Source: Brachionus plicatilis (taxonomy: Eukaryota > Rotifera > Eurotatoria > Ploima > Brachionidae). From it: a DNA stretch of 64,000 nucleotides. Below the pieces are notes generated by a model, which made no database searches, was not told the origin of the DNA, and worked only from the letters and a program-made list of their open reading frames with translations. The stretch is taken from positions 158,116-222,115 of the forward strand of contig QEOQ01000098.1 of assembly GCA_010279815.1 (NCBI GenBank), in the 5' to 3' direction. The translations under genes and the position numbers were made by a program. Shown here one piece after another: positions 34,166 through 45,745 of this stretch (positions are counted from its first letter, which is position 1; each line of letters opens with the position of its first letter).

Positions 34166-37059
34166 AACTCATTGAATATAATTTTCTACTTTTTTAATTT
34201 TTGCTGCGACATAATAACCCTCTTTTTGTTGATCTAAAATTTTTATTTTTTTTCTGCTCCAAGCAGGTTAATTAAATAAATAATTAAATAATCGAAAACG
34301 CTTCATTCAATTCTGATTCTCTCTGAGGATCTATTCAAGTTGTGCAAGTAAGAACTCATTAAATTCGTAATTGTTAAAATTAATTAGTTTTCTTAATCAG
34401 CAAGCTTGATTCTCTTGTTCAATAAAAATTAAATTCAGCTTATACTTTTTTTATTATGACAATTTTGTCATGTCTTTTGACATAGTGGCTAAATCTTAAT
34501 CATAGGTAATTGTGGCATCACTTAACTAAGAACACAATTTTAAAAATTAATTTTGTTCAATTGTTTCTATTGAATAAAATCGGAAGATGGAAAAATAATG
34601 AAAATGGATTTAAATATTAATTAAGAGACTCGAAATTAAATTAACTGACAGAATAAATTTTTTTTTTTAAATAAAATTTTGAGGGAGTTTAGAGTGGTCA
34701 TTTACTTCCTTTTCGTAGTTTTGATAATAAAAATTTTGAAAAAAAAAAATTGAAATTTTTGATAGAAAGAAATTATTGTTTTTTTTTGAATAATCACTAG
34801 AAATTAAATTTGATCGAAATAGATCATAAAAAGTTTAGATTGAATAATTTTTTTCTCAAAAAATTTAATTTAGATTTTTAACAGACGCCACATTTTGCAT
34901 TTCAAAGGGAATTAGGTAAAAATTTTTAAAGTAAAAAAAGAATAAAAAATTAAATATAGAGTAAAGAAGATAAAAGTTTATTAACAGTTTTTTAAAATGG
35001 ATTTTTTATCTCCTCTACTCCATATTATTTTAAGATTATTTTAAGTTCACAAGATTTAAATATTTTAAATTGGATAATACAAGTTAATATTAGAAAAATC
35101 AATAAATAATGTTTCTAAATCTAGGTATTGGTTTAGAATTCGTGATTATCACTGTTTTTTTTTTTATTTTTTTTTAGTTTTTGAACGAAGAAAAAAATAA
35201 AATAAATTCAAAAAAATTAACAAATTGTAAATAAAACTTTTATTCAAGGACAGTTTTTGCGTCTTTAAATCAAAGCTTCTTTAAATTCTCATCATATTAT
35301 CTATCAGAAAATATATGGCACCGTGAATTTTGGTCCAAAAATAAATAACATAATATGGCAAGTTTTTTTTCTGTTTTAAATTTTTAGAAATAATTGCGTA
35401 ATTAAATTTTAAATTTGCCATGCTTAAGTATTTAGTCTATAAATATATAAAAAAAATGTAAAAATTTTTAAATTTAAATAATACAACTTATTATAATATT
35501 TTTTTTTCATAAAAAAAATATTTTTTTAAAATGCTTTTATTAAGTTCAAATAATGACGAGGTCTATATAAAGAATCAAAGTGGCGACAGTGTGATAAAAT
35601 ATAGAAAAAAATTTTTTATAGGATAATATAGAATTTACCTTGAAAAAATAATATCGAATTTACCTGAAAAAAAAATGTAGAAAAAAATATAGAAACAAAA
35701 GATATCGAATTCAAAATTATACAATGAATAAATATTCTAATTAATTTTATTTCAATTTTTTTCTTTATCAATTAGTAAATTATTACCTAAAACTTCTAAA
35801 TATGCTTCAATATCCTGAATAATTCTACAACTTTCGGAACAGTTAAATGTTTTCTAATGTCTAATTGAATCTGGCGATGCCAAGACTCAGCATTTTTATT
35901 TTTTTCTACTTATAGTCCTAGTCTACATTTCGTCTTTCTATATTTTGTCCTCCTCCCAAAGTGGCACATGCGCGAACTAAATTTTTTTTTGAAAATGTCG
36001 TGTTTTTTATTTTCAAAAGTAGAGTAGTCATACATGAAAAGACCATCAAAGAAAAAAATTTGAAAATAATAAATTTGAAAAATTAGATTTTGGAATTTTC
36101 TGCTATGTAAAAAGTATTCATCCTTAATTAAATTTTAATAGACCCAGGGATATTGCATCTCTCATTTTAGATTAGCGAATGGGCTGATGAATTTATGCCG
36201 ACCAATCAATCTATTGAGACTTTTAGCTACGATAATTTATAGGAGGAGCTTAATTGTTTATTGTGTGTCTTTCGAACACAAGTGCAGTAAAAAATCTTAC
36301 AGTGTTTGTGAATCAGTGCGTTGATATCTCGGAAGGTTCGTAATCTAAGGAGTGCAGCAAACAGTTTATTCAGGTCAGTGATATTCTCCCAATGCTTTTC
36401 ATTGGAGCAAAATTTAACAATAAGCCAAACACTGTTTATTATGTCTCTTTAAAACACGAGAGAAATAAAACATCCCACAGTCTTTTTAAAAGGACCTTAA
36501 AATAGAGCTTTCCAAGAAATGACCTTAAAAAAGGCCTTTTCTAAACAAATGCCTCGATGCCTCGGAGGCTTCCTGTTCCAAGCAGTAAAACTAAAAATTG
36601 AAAAATGTTACTCAGTGATGTGTGCTCAAATTATTCATGTAGATTTTACAAAATTCAAACTCTATGACAATAAAGATTTTTATAATAATTTTTTTAATTT
36701 TTACTTTAAAGCAAAAATTCTTATATTACAGACCAGCCACTTGACTATACGGACTTTAAGAAGTGGAGCAAAATTCATGATCAAATTTTTAGCATGTTCA
36801 GAATTTTCTTAATTTATGCCTTAATTTATTTCACAATTTTTTAGGCTTTAAAAAAAAAATATTTTTTAATTTGAGAAAAAAGAGATTAGCCGCGCTCTAT
36901 CTTGCAATTTAAAGTTATTGGATAATTTTTGAAATTTGATCAAAATTTTACTTTACTATTGAAGACAATGTCACTCCATAAATTGGGTGTCTCAAGCAAG
37001 GATAAATAAAAGATTAAATTGTTTCTATACCCAGCAAGTTATACTTACCGTAAAGTACC
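34166..37059. other. Intergenic, no gene seen
   Basis: AT-rich. About 36150-36600 is less biased and includes GGACCTTAAAATAGAGC and AAATGACCTTAAAAAAGGCC, similar to tandem units near 63600-63760. No coherent coding region. Confidence 0.5.
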
Positions 37060-38170
37060 ATCGTAATAGAAAAGGCTGACAAGAAAAAAAAACATCTAAC
37101 CAAGATAAGGAAACTTGCCCTATCAGTGTCCGCCAAACTCAAAGCTCTTGGCATATACACCGAACATACTTGCCCATACCTCAAAGGTCATCTTTTCAAA
37201 ACTTTTATCATACCAGTTCTTATGTATGCAATAGAAAGTATTAATCTAAAGAAAAACGAAATTAACGAAATGCGCAGAACTGAGGGCAATATTGTAAAGA
37301 AATTGATAGGCGTTCAAAGTCGATGTCGAACTACAAATCTTTTGCTTTGGCTTAACATTGAAGACAAGGGAGTTAGGTAGTGATAGCATCCCAATGGCCG
37401 AAAGAACGTCACTCATGACGCTTGAAACTGAAAATCTACTGGGGGTAGCAAGCAGAAAAGTGGAATATTTACTACGAAACACAGATGTAGAGTTGGAACC
37501 TAGAATGTCAGAACCATGTCCGAAACATCAAGATGCGCTCAAGTCGCACTGGTCATGGAGAAATACGGTTTAGAGATGCTAGGTATATGTGAAGGTCGCT
37601 AGACAGAATCAGGCCAAGTAAACAACAGCAGATGGATCTACCTGTATTCTGGATCTTTTTTTTTTATGTACAAAAAAATTTTAATGATCCTATGCTCCAC
37701 AACGAGTGAATAAGGAAAAAAAAAAAAAACATTGAAGACACCAGAACGTTCCTCGAAAATCAAAAGATTGAGTCTATACACGGACTTATAAAAAACAAAT
37801 GCAACAAAAATTTAATCTGAGAAAACTTTGAGAGTGATGGAATAAAAAGCATATGGGCTAGTACAGCACATATATTTGAAGAAAACTCTAGAATCCTTGA
37901 AAAAATGTTGTGTAAAGCTACTACTTTTCTAAACAAGTTTGAAATGGAAGCTGCAAAGCAAGACAACAATCTGATAAAAAACATCAAAAGAATACTCAGC
38001 AAAAACAATTAAGATAGCTTTCAAAATTTGACAATCAAGCAATATTAAATTAGAATGCTTTTTAATTCTAATGTACCTTCTGTGAAAATTTGGTTTTTGA
38101 AAATTTATTAAATATGTAGAACCTAAAAACTAGGGATGTACCTTATTTGACAGTACACCCAAAACACTGG
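37060..38170 (+). mobile_element. Non-LTR retrotransposon 3' fragment, family B
   Basis: The plus strand 37126-37378 reads KLKALGIYTEHTCPYLKGHL, FKTFIIPVLMYAIESINL, then RRTEGNIVKKLIGV and RCRTTNLLLWLNIE. This is the conserved post-catalytic block of an endonuclease/reverse transcriptase LINE (FKTYI-PVLLYG-E / RTEGN-KK-LG type). Frames then break. Further coding-like text continues to about 38010 (TAHIFEENSRILEKML ... KNIKRILSKNN). It is inactive. Confidence 0.75.
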
Positions 38171-38825
38171 TAGGTTGAGCGGCCTTTTATTATAAATTAA
38201 ATAAATAAATATTAAAGTTAAAGTAGCTGTGTCCAGCGTATTAAAATAATTTCATAAAACTACTCAACTTATTCCAAAGCTATGTTGTCTTTACTTGGCT
38301 GTGAGCAACGTTTAGCTCAACTAAGTTTTATATATTTGCTATGGTTGTTTATAAATCACCGTTATTAATTACAGTCTAAACATTTATTTAAAATAGATTT
38401 TTTTTTAAAATTTATTTGAAAAATTACTCCAAATTCGGTGATGACTAAAAAAATTAAATATAATTATATAAATATGAAAAAAATTCTTTTTATGAAAATT
38501 AAGACTTTTCATTTGTGTTATTTAACTTAATTTTAATTTTTTTAAAATTTATATTCTACTAATAAACAAAAAGATAAATAAATAATATAAAATACTGCAA
38601 GCTAAACACCTATTTTCGACTATTAAAAATGTCACAGATCAAGTTAGCTGAGCAATTTGCAACATTTGAACAATTCGAAGCTGAATTTAAAAATTATTAC
38701 AAATGCAATTTCCACTTAATTTGGCATCAGATAATTTTCTCATTTAATTATTGATTGTAATTTTAAATTCCATGGAACTTATATAGGGTTTTATTCCATT
38801 GAAAATATGTAAGCTTTGTACAAGA

Positions 38826-39830
38826 ATTTATTTTATTTATTTGTTTATCTGTACCGAGCTAATGCTCCTTCAGAATATAAAAACAATAAAATAAAGTTAA
38901 ATAAGATAACATAAAAAATAAATAAAAATTAAAAAAAAAGAATAAATAAGTCGAAAAAAAATTAAAAACTAAATATGTTGAAATTACTCAAGCTAAGGCA
39001 TGTTTAAATATTTGATAGTTCAGGAAAAAAAGAAGAAATTGTTAGGTAGCAATTACACAGTGGAGTTGGATATTCGATATATCTTTATTCGAAACCTTCT
39101 CTATATTCTTCCGCCGGTCTGATGACCAGTAGAACAAAATGACTCAATCCTGCCCTGACATGTATCTCGCTCAACTCAAGGAGTCGATTTGAAACTATTA
39201 GTAGTTTAAATTTATTAGTTTAATATCGAAGGGGGTATCATATTTCAGCTTCAAAATAGATCGAACTGCTGTATTTTGAATAACTTGTATTTTTTTTGAT
39301 ATTAACTCCTGAGAATGAATTTAAACAAGGAAAAGAATAATCCAAGATTGATCCTATCAAAGATTTGTAAAGATTACCAAATGATTTTGGCTTTAGACCC
39401 TATTTTCTATTTGAGAGATATTTTATTAAGCCTTGAATTACAGCGCTCTTTTAATTCATCCACCATTGAACTAAATGCAAGTTTTGAGTCCTATGTGATT
39501 CCTAAGAATTTGACTTTTTCCTTATCATTTAAGTTGTTACCATTAACTTTAAGGTTAAGATTGACTTTAACATTAGTATTTTTCTCAATGATCATGTAAC
39601 ATGATTTTTTAATGGAAATTCTCATTTTCTATTTGCAAAGCCATTTTTCAACTTCGTATAGATACTGATCAATCAGTCTTCCAAAATTTGCTATCTTTTT
39701 AAAAGTAAAAAAAAGTAGCCAAATCATCTGCTAAAAGAAGAGAGTATTGACAGTTTGTTTTGTTTCTATTTGGTATGTCATTTATGAAAATGCTAAAAAG
39801 AAGTGTCCGAACTACTGACTCGAAAATTAA
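38826..39830 (-). mobile_element. LINE family A, minus-strand decayed copy
   Basis: Reading the reverse strand from the right: LLFSIFINDIPNRNKTN, QYSLLLADDLATFF (the reverse transcriptase ADD box), many stops, then IQNTAVRSILKLKYDTP and NRLLELSERY. The 3' end matches ATTCTGAAGGAGC...AGCTCGGTACAG of the 43-kb copy and ends in an AAATAA-rich tail at about 38826. Same family as 43085-44775 and heavily mutated. Confidence 0.8.
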
Positions 39831-40036
39831 ATACTAAAAAAAATTTATATTTTTTTCTAATTATTATTTTCATTTCTAATAAAATTTCTCACACACATAT
39901 TTATCTTTTTCTTGCTAAATTATTATTTAACAGATATTTTGTCTTTCTGAAGATAATTTAAATTTCAGACAATTATCTTTCACAAGATATTCTTCTTCCT
40001 TTTTTTTCGAATAAAAAAAAATTACATAATTTAATT

Positions 40037-40336
40037 CAGAGCTGTTTAAAAGTCACAAGTTTCATGTCAAGTCCAAGTCAAGACTTTTTTTTTTAATTTC
40101 ATTCAAAAGTCCAAGTCCAGGCTTTAAAATTTTGAATACTGAAGAAGAATTTTGAAGAAATTTATGCAAAAATTGCAAGAAAATTCTGATATGTGGCAAA
40201 TCTATTGGCATTAGACAACCCAAGAGTACATAAATTTTTTGATATGAAGCCTGATCTAGAAAATTTAAAAAAAAATTCTGGACTTGGGCTTTTTTTTAAT
40301 GACTTGGACTTTTTTTGGGACTCTTAAACAACTCTG
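40037..40336. mobile_element. hAT-type MITE with perfect 8-bp target duplication
   Basis: The termini are CAGAGCTGTTTAAAAGTC and the reverse complement of GACTCTTAAACAACTCTG. They are flanked by identical ATTTAATT (40029-40036, 40337-40344). CAGAG ends with an 8-bp duplication are the hAT signature. Internal AAGTCCAAGTC-like repeats occur at both sides. A truncated relative is at 53653. Confidence 0.88.
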
Positions 40337-40479
40337 ATTTAATTTTAATGGCTTATATTTTAGAAACGAAAACGCCGAAGACCTAGAAAAAACTAACATT
40401 TTTTATCTATTTTAAAAAGTATTTTTTCTATATTCTACTATAAAAAATATGAGCCAATTTTAATTTCTACATGGGATAA

Positions 40480-41165
40480 TATTTAACTTAAAGCAAAATT
40501 TTTTGTTTTTTAAAGTAATTTATCACTAGAATAAAGCTTATCATTGTATATTAAATCTATTTATTCGAAATTAAAGTAAAAGTATTGTTATATAAATAAA
40601 ATTAATTGATACTATAGTAAAAATGTTTTTATGTAAAGTAAAAAATAATAAAAAATGAAGTAATGTCATAGTTTACTAGAGAAAAAAATTAATTCTTTGA
40701 TAAAGCACCATTGTTTTATTTAGCTGGTCTACCTTTTTTTTATAACATAAACAAATTCTCTCACATTATCGTCTGAGTAGTAGTTTAGTAACTTGCACAG
40801 ACAAATGAAATGCTTACATATGCCAAAGTCAAGAAAATATGGTATTTGAACACGAATGTATTCTTTAAGCTCAAGTTCAGTTAAGCCATCTTCTAACATC
40901 TCCCATCTAAGCTTATCCAAATCTTCTTTTTCATTTTCCATTTTTTAAAAACAACAATGAAATGATTATAGAATAGAAGAAAACTACTATTCAAATACTT
41001 AAATTTACTATAGTAAAAAATGAAATGATTTATTTTTGCATGTAGTTGTTTTAGAGAAATATAGTTTGATTTTAAATTAAAAAGCTTTTACTTTATATTA
41101 GCAAATATTACTTTAGAAAAAAACAGTTTTACTTTATTGAAAAAAAAAGACTTTATTTTAACTAG
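40480..41165 (-). mobile_element. Probable MULE remnant with subterminal TAAAGTAAAA repeats
   Basis: Plus-strand copies of TAAAGTAA(AA) lie on the left side (40515, 40573, 40636) and TTTTACTTTA copies on the right (41087, 41111, 41126), i.e. inverted subterminal arrays. They bracket a decayed SWIM-like C-terminus. Exact ends and target duplication were not found. Confidence 0.5.
40717..40941 (-). pseudogene. Decayed MULE transposase C-terminus
   Basis: A 70-codon minus-strand frame ends IPYFLDFGICKHFICLCKLL then NVREFVYVIKK. The CKH with preceding YFLDFG matches the second half of a SWIM finger. The first CxC is lost, and a frameshift after KK is needed to reach GRPAK and a stop, the usual tail. 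Not a functional gene. Confidence 0.6.
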
Positions 41166-41649
41166 CCAGCCATTTCTACATTAAAAGATATAAACTTAGA
41201 AGTCATAGCAAAATCCTTCATAGAGAACTAGTAAAAAAGTGTCTCCCAAGATTTAATTTTTTAAACAATTAGAATTTAATCCTGCATTTTAAGGTTCACT
41301 TAATAGCTTGAATAATGACAGTGGTTAAATTCAAATAAATTTTGAATTCAATTAAAAAATTTTGAAAGCAAATATTCCTGAAATTAAAAAATAAATAAAG
41401 CAGTCTAAATTTGATGTCGACTGCACTCAGTGCTAAAAAATCTAAAACACTTTTTGGATTAAGCAATTAATGGATTAGAGTTGATGGAAAAAGTATTTTT
41501 AATTTAAGGTAAACGGGTAGATGAATTGAGGCTTTGAGAAGAGAAAACAAATTGAATTAGAAGAAAAATTTCGGATATGGAAATGAGAAATTAATGATTT
41601 TTCTTTTTTGATGAGTTAATTTAATAATTAATTTTTGAGTTAGATTAAT

Positions 41650-42080
41650 AAAAATTAAAATTTTCCTCCAAGACTTTCTCAAACGCTTTAATTCCAGCAT
41701 ATTGTTCTTGATTTTAATTTCCTGTTTAAAAAGCCTAAGTGACTAAATGACTAGTACTAATTCGACTAATTATATAGTTGAGTCTTAATTAGATCTTAAA
41801 TCAATTCGGGCGATGCTCAAAATTCACTTCAAAGATAATTAGTATTTTTGATAATGTCTTTCCATTTCATTTTGAAGATTGCTCTCGCAACAGAACACTT
41901 TTAATTCAAAATGACTTGGTGCCAACCATTATGGCTGATTTTGGCGCTTCCATCAGCACGCAATCATCCAAAAGTCAATACTAATTCGCTCTAATTAATC
42001 TAATATTGACTTTGGCGATGAAAACGAAACACAAAATGAAAAAGCTTCGACTTTTCTTCCAAAATAGTCGAAATAATAAG
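41650..42080. promoter_or_regulatory. Low-repeat noncoding island with TAAT cores
   Basis: A homopolymer-poor stretch has repeated ACTAATT/CTAATTA cores (CTAGTACTAATTCGACTAAT near 41752, CTAATTAATCTAATA near 41990). No open frame and no repeat match inside the window. Possible regulatory module; unproven. Confidence 0.35.
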
Positions 42081-43084
42081 TTTAGTTGTTTAATTCAATA
42101 ATTAAGATAGTTATAATTATTTCCTTAGCCAGCAAAAAATTAATTAATAAATTTAATTTAGACAACTTTCTATTTTTGATCACAGAAGTGCCTGGGGACC
42201 GTGTTTTATTTTTTCTACTGTCTGAAATATCTTTTTCTTTTTTTTCCCTCATCGACTCAATTAATGAATCCAAAATTTATTAAATTTTTTTTCAAATTAA
42301 TAAAAAATAAAATAAAAAATACATATTTTTGCGCAAATTTTCGTAAATTTTTATTAACTTTAGATATGATTTGGTCTCTGTGAAAGGTACATTTCTATAG
42401 TTTAATAATAAGTTTTTCATTATTTAATCAGAGAAAAAAAATAAAGTAAATTTTTTATTCTTTTGAGTCTATCAAAATTTTCCCAAAATTTCAAATTTTG
42501 GGAAAATTTCAAATCTATCATTTTATTATGTAAAATACTGAAAAAAATTAAATTAAATCATGATTTAATCACCTTTTTTTAAATTTATTAAACTTTTTAA
42601 ATTATTTTAATTATAAAAACTAAAATTTTAATTTAAATAAATAAATGCATCCAACATATTGGCATCATATCATTAATTCAGCTTTGACACATTTTCTCAG
42701 CAACTCAAAGTCTTGACTTGTGACTTTTAAGTAGTGACGAAATCGAATCAGTTTTTTGGACACAAATTGAAACCTGAATAGATTTAAAAAATTTAAAATT
42801 TCTATTGAAAAAGTATTATTTTTAAAAATTGTAGAGAAATAAAAAAAATCAATTTTCTTAATTTTTTCAAAATTTTATTTCAAAATTAAAGAATTAAAGA
42901 CTAATTTTGACATACATTGATTGTTCACCTAAGACATTAGACCCTTATTTTCTTGTAGTTTAGTATTAGTCGTTTAGTATTAAATTCAAAAATAAGGATT
43001 TAGATTTAATTTTAAAATAAGCATTTAGTATTAATTTCTTATTTAAGAATTTAGTTTTAAAATCGGAACATTAAAATTGGGACA
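42081..43084. other. Intergenic with a repeat end
   Basis: About 42733-42820 matches the left end of the element at 47873 (ACGAAATCGAATCAG, TTTTTTGGACACAAATTGAA, ATTGAAAAAGT). Otherwise AT-rich with no gene. Confidence 0.45.
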
Positions 43085-44775
43085 ATTCACTTTTTATCCA
43101 GGAGCATTCTGGATTTAGAAGACACCGGCGAACATCAGATAATCTATTCTTTTTAATTCAAAAAATTGTGTAATCATTTAATAGAAAAAAAAGAGTTTGC
43201 TGCCTGTTTTTTTATATTTCTAAAGCCTTTGATAGGGTTTGGCATGAAGGTTTCCTTTTTAAATTGATTAAAATGAATCCACCTCAATACTTGACTAACT
43301 GGATTACATCCTTTTTAGACACCAGAACATTTAAGGTGAATGTGAATGACCACCTGAGCGAAGAATACCCAATAACTGCAGGTGTCCATCAAGGCTCAGT
43401 AATTAGTCCTCTTTTATTTAGTATATATATTAATGACATCCCAAAAAGAAACAAAACAAATAATGAATACTCTCTGCTTTTCGCAGATGATCTAGTTGCA
43501 TTCTTCATTTATAACAAAAAGAGGAACCTAGAAAATAAGATTAATAAATACACCAACGAACTAGAACTATGGCTTATTAAGTGGAAAATGAAGGTATCAG
43601 TTGAAAAGTCGTGTTCAGTAGTATTTTCTATGTACAAGAAAGAGAGTGATAATCTTAACTTAAAAATTTATTGAAGCATGTTGTATCCATGAATTTCCTT
43701 ATTTCATGTTGATTTACATTTTGTCTTTTTTTTATATAATTTATTATTTATCAACTGCTTCTTTTACTTACTTGTTTAGTCATCACAAACATCTTCTTTT
43801 AGCTTATCTTCTAACTTGTAAAGCGAGATTGTAATGAGAGATCATTTCATTTCAATTTAGCTTCCTTCTTGTTTATTTTTCCCTATTTATTTTCATAGCC
43901 ATTTTGTTCAAATTAATAAATTTATTATTTATCTATTAATTTAATAATTTATTTTATCAATAAATTAGACGCCCGTTTCCAACGCCACAAAAAGAAAAAT
44001 AAATTTTATTTAATTCTTTAAATATTAAAGAAACAGAATAGTGAGCCAAAAAGAAATCAAGTTTCTTGGTATTAAATTTGATTATAAGTTAAATTTTAAT
44101 ATACTGGTAGACGAAATCAAAGAACGCTGCAATAAAAGGCTAAATATTATTAAGATATTGTCAAACAAAAAATGGGGTCTTAATCAAAACACACTAGGAA
44201 ATTTATATAAATCTCTAGTCGGATCAATTTTAGACTTTTCTTTTCCTTGCTTAAATTCATTTTCAGAAAATAATATCAAAAAACTACAAGCAATTCAGAA
44301 TACAGCAGTCAGGTCTATTCTTAAGTTAAAATATGATACTCCCTCCAACATGGTGTATCATGAGGCTTTTAACAAACTTAAATTACTAACAGTCTCGAAT
44401 CGGCTTTTAGAGTTGAGTGAGAGATATGTTGGGACAGGACTGAGTCATTCTATTCCATTGGTTGTAAGACTGGTGAAGGAATACAAAGAAGGTTTAGAAT
44501 CAAGATATATCGAATACCCAACTCCATTGTTTAATTGATACCTTACTATTTTCTCTTTTTTTCACCGAACTCCAACTACGTAAACATGTGTCACATGTAA
44601 CAACCTACTTCAATATATGTCTTTTAAACTTTATTTTCATTTTTTTTTTAATTTATTTACTTTATTTTCATTTTTTTGATATATTTTTTATTAACTCTAT
44701 TTTAATTCTATTTTTTTTATGATTTATTCTGAAGGAGCTCTAGCTCGGTACAGAAAACAAATAAATAAATAATCC
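43085..44775 (+). mobile_element. LINE family A, best-preserved copy (reverse transcriptase)
   Basis: A 5'-truncated non-LTR retrotransposon. It starts within the fingers (QEHSGFRRHRRTSDNLFF), then AFDRVWHEG after a stop and frameshift. It continues ITAGVHQGSVISPLLFSIYI, then SLLFADDLVAFF (catalytic FADD), WKMKVSVEKSC, and after an about 350-bp insertion KEIKFLGIKFDYKLNFN to YIEYPTPLFN and a stop at 44538. The 3' UTR carries TCTGAAGGAGCTCTAGCTCG and ends AAATAAATAAATAA. A Jockey/CR1-like clade is likely. Related pieces lie at 34021, 38826 and 54280. Confidence 0.88.
43674..44025. repeat. Insertion inside LINE family A
   Basis: Comparison with the 38826-39830 copy shows that the coding text should pass from ...NLNLKIY to ...KEIKFLGI with only a few residues between. 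Here about 350 bp of unrelated AT-rich DNA intervenes. I could not identify the inserted sequence or its ends. Confidence 0.55.
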
Positions 44776-45082
44776 TTAGTACTAATTTCACAGTATTAAA
44801 TTCATCTAGTACTAGATTACAGTCAATCGCTTTTTAACTTGGTATTTTTCCTATTTACTTTAAATTTATAATAAACATTTATTCAACACAATTTATTTCT
44901 TTGTCTTCTCTTTATCTCCTCTGAAGTTAATCTAAGGTATTCAAGCCAAATTCCCTAGACTAACAAGCATTAACTGTTCTTCGGCTTAAAGTAAAACACT
45001 GTGCATGGTTTCCAAAGACTTTGTTGCATTTTTTAATAAAATAAGACAAATGCCCAACACTACTGCAACAAATTCAAACAAC

Positions 45083-45590
45083 GGCAAATTGAAGTTTGAG
45101 ATCAAGATCAAAATATAAATTGTAATATTTTTTTTAATAATAGAGAAAAAATAAATTTTTTCATAAGCAATATTTTTATATTTAAAATTTTAAAATGTCC
45201 CTATTAAAATTTAGTAAATTTAAATATTTTAATTGATTTGAATGTTAAACTTACTTTTAAAGACAAAAAAATTAACTGTTTTAAAATTTAAAATTTATTG
45301 AAGTAGAAAATAAAATTATTTCAGTTTGAATAAATGGTATAAAAGTTATAAATTTGAATTTGTGAATTATTTTAACTTGAATTATTTAAAATATTGATTG
45401 TTTTTGTTAAATAAATTAGAGATCAATCATTTTGATGTTAATTTGATAATGAACCATTATTACACATAACATGTCTAGTAATGTTTAGTATTTATTTTTT
45501 AAAAATTATCAAAATCATTAGATTAATTAAGTTTTAAAATTTTAAATGATCCTTTTGATCTTAAAATTTGATCTGAAACTTCAATTTGCC
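45083..45590. mobile_element. GGCAA-type MITE, copy 2 (508 bp)
   Basis: The ends GGCAAATTGAAGTTTGAGAT and the reverse complement of CTGAAACTTCAATTTGCC match the 3453-3965 copy, as does nearly the whole interior (for example GAGATCAATCATTTTGATGT). The target duplication is unclear. Confidence 0.82.
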
Positions 45591-45745
45591 ATAAACAACA
45601 ACAAAAAAACAAAAATAAAAAAAAAAATTTTTAATAAAATTTAAATATTTATATAACCAAATTAGCTTTTTAAATGGAATTTAAACAGCATAAAGAAGAA
45701 GAAGAAGAAAAAAAAATTAAAAAATTTTCAAAAAATTCTAAAAGG

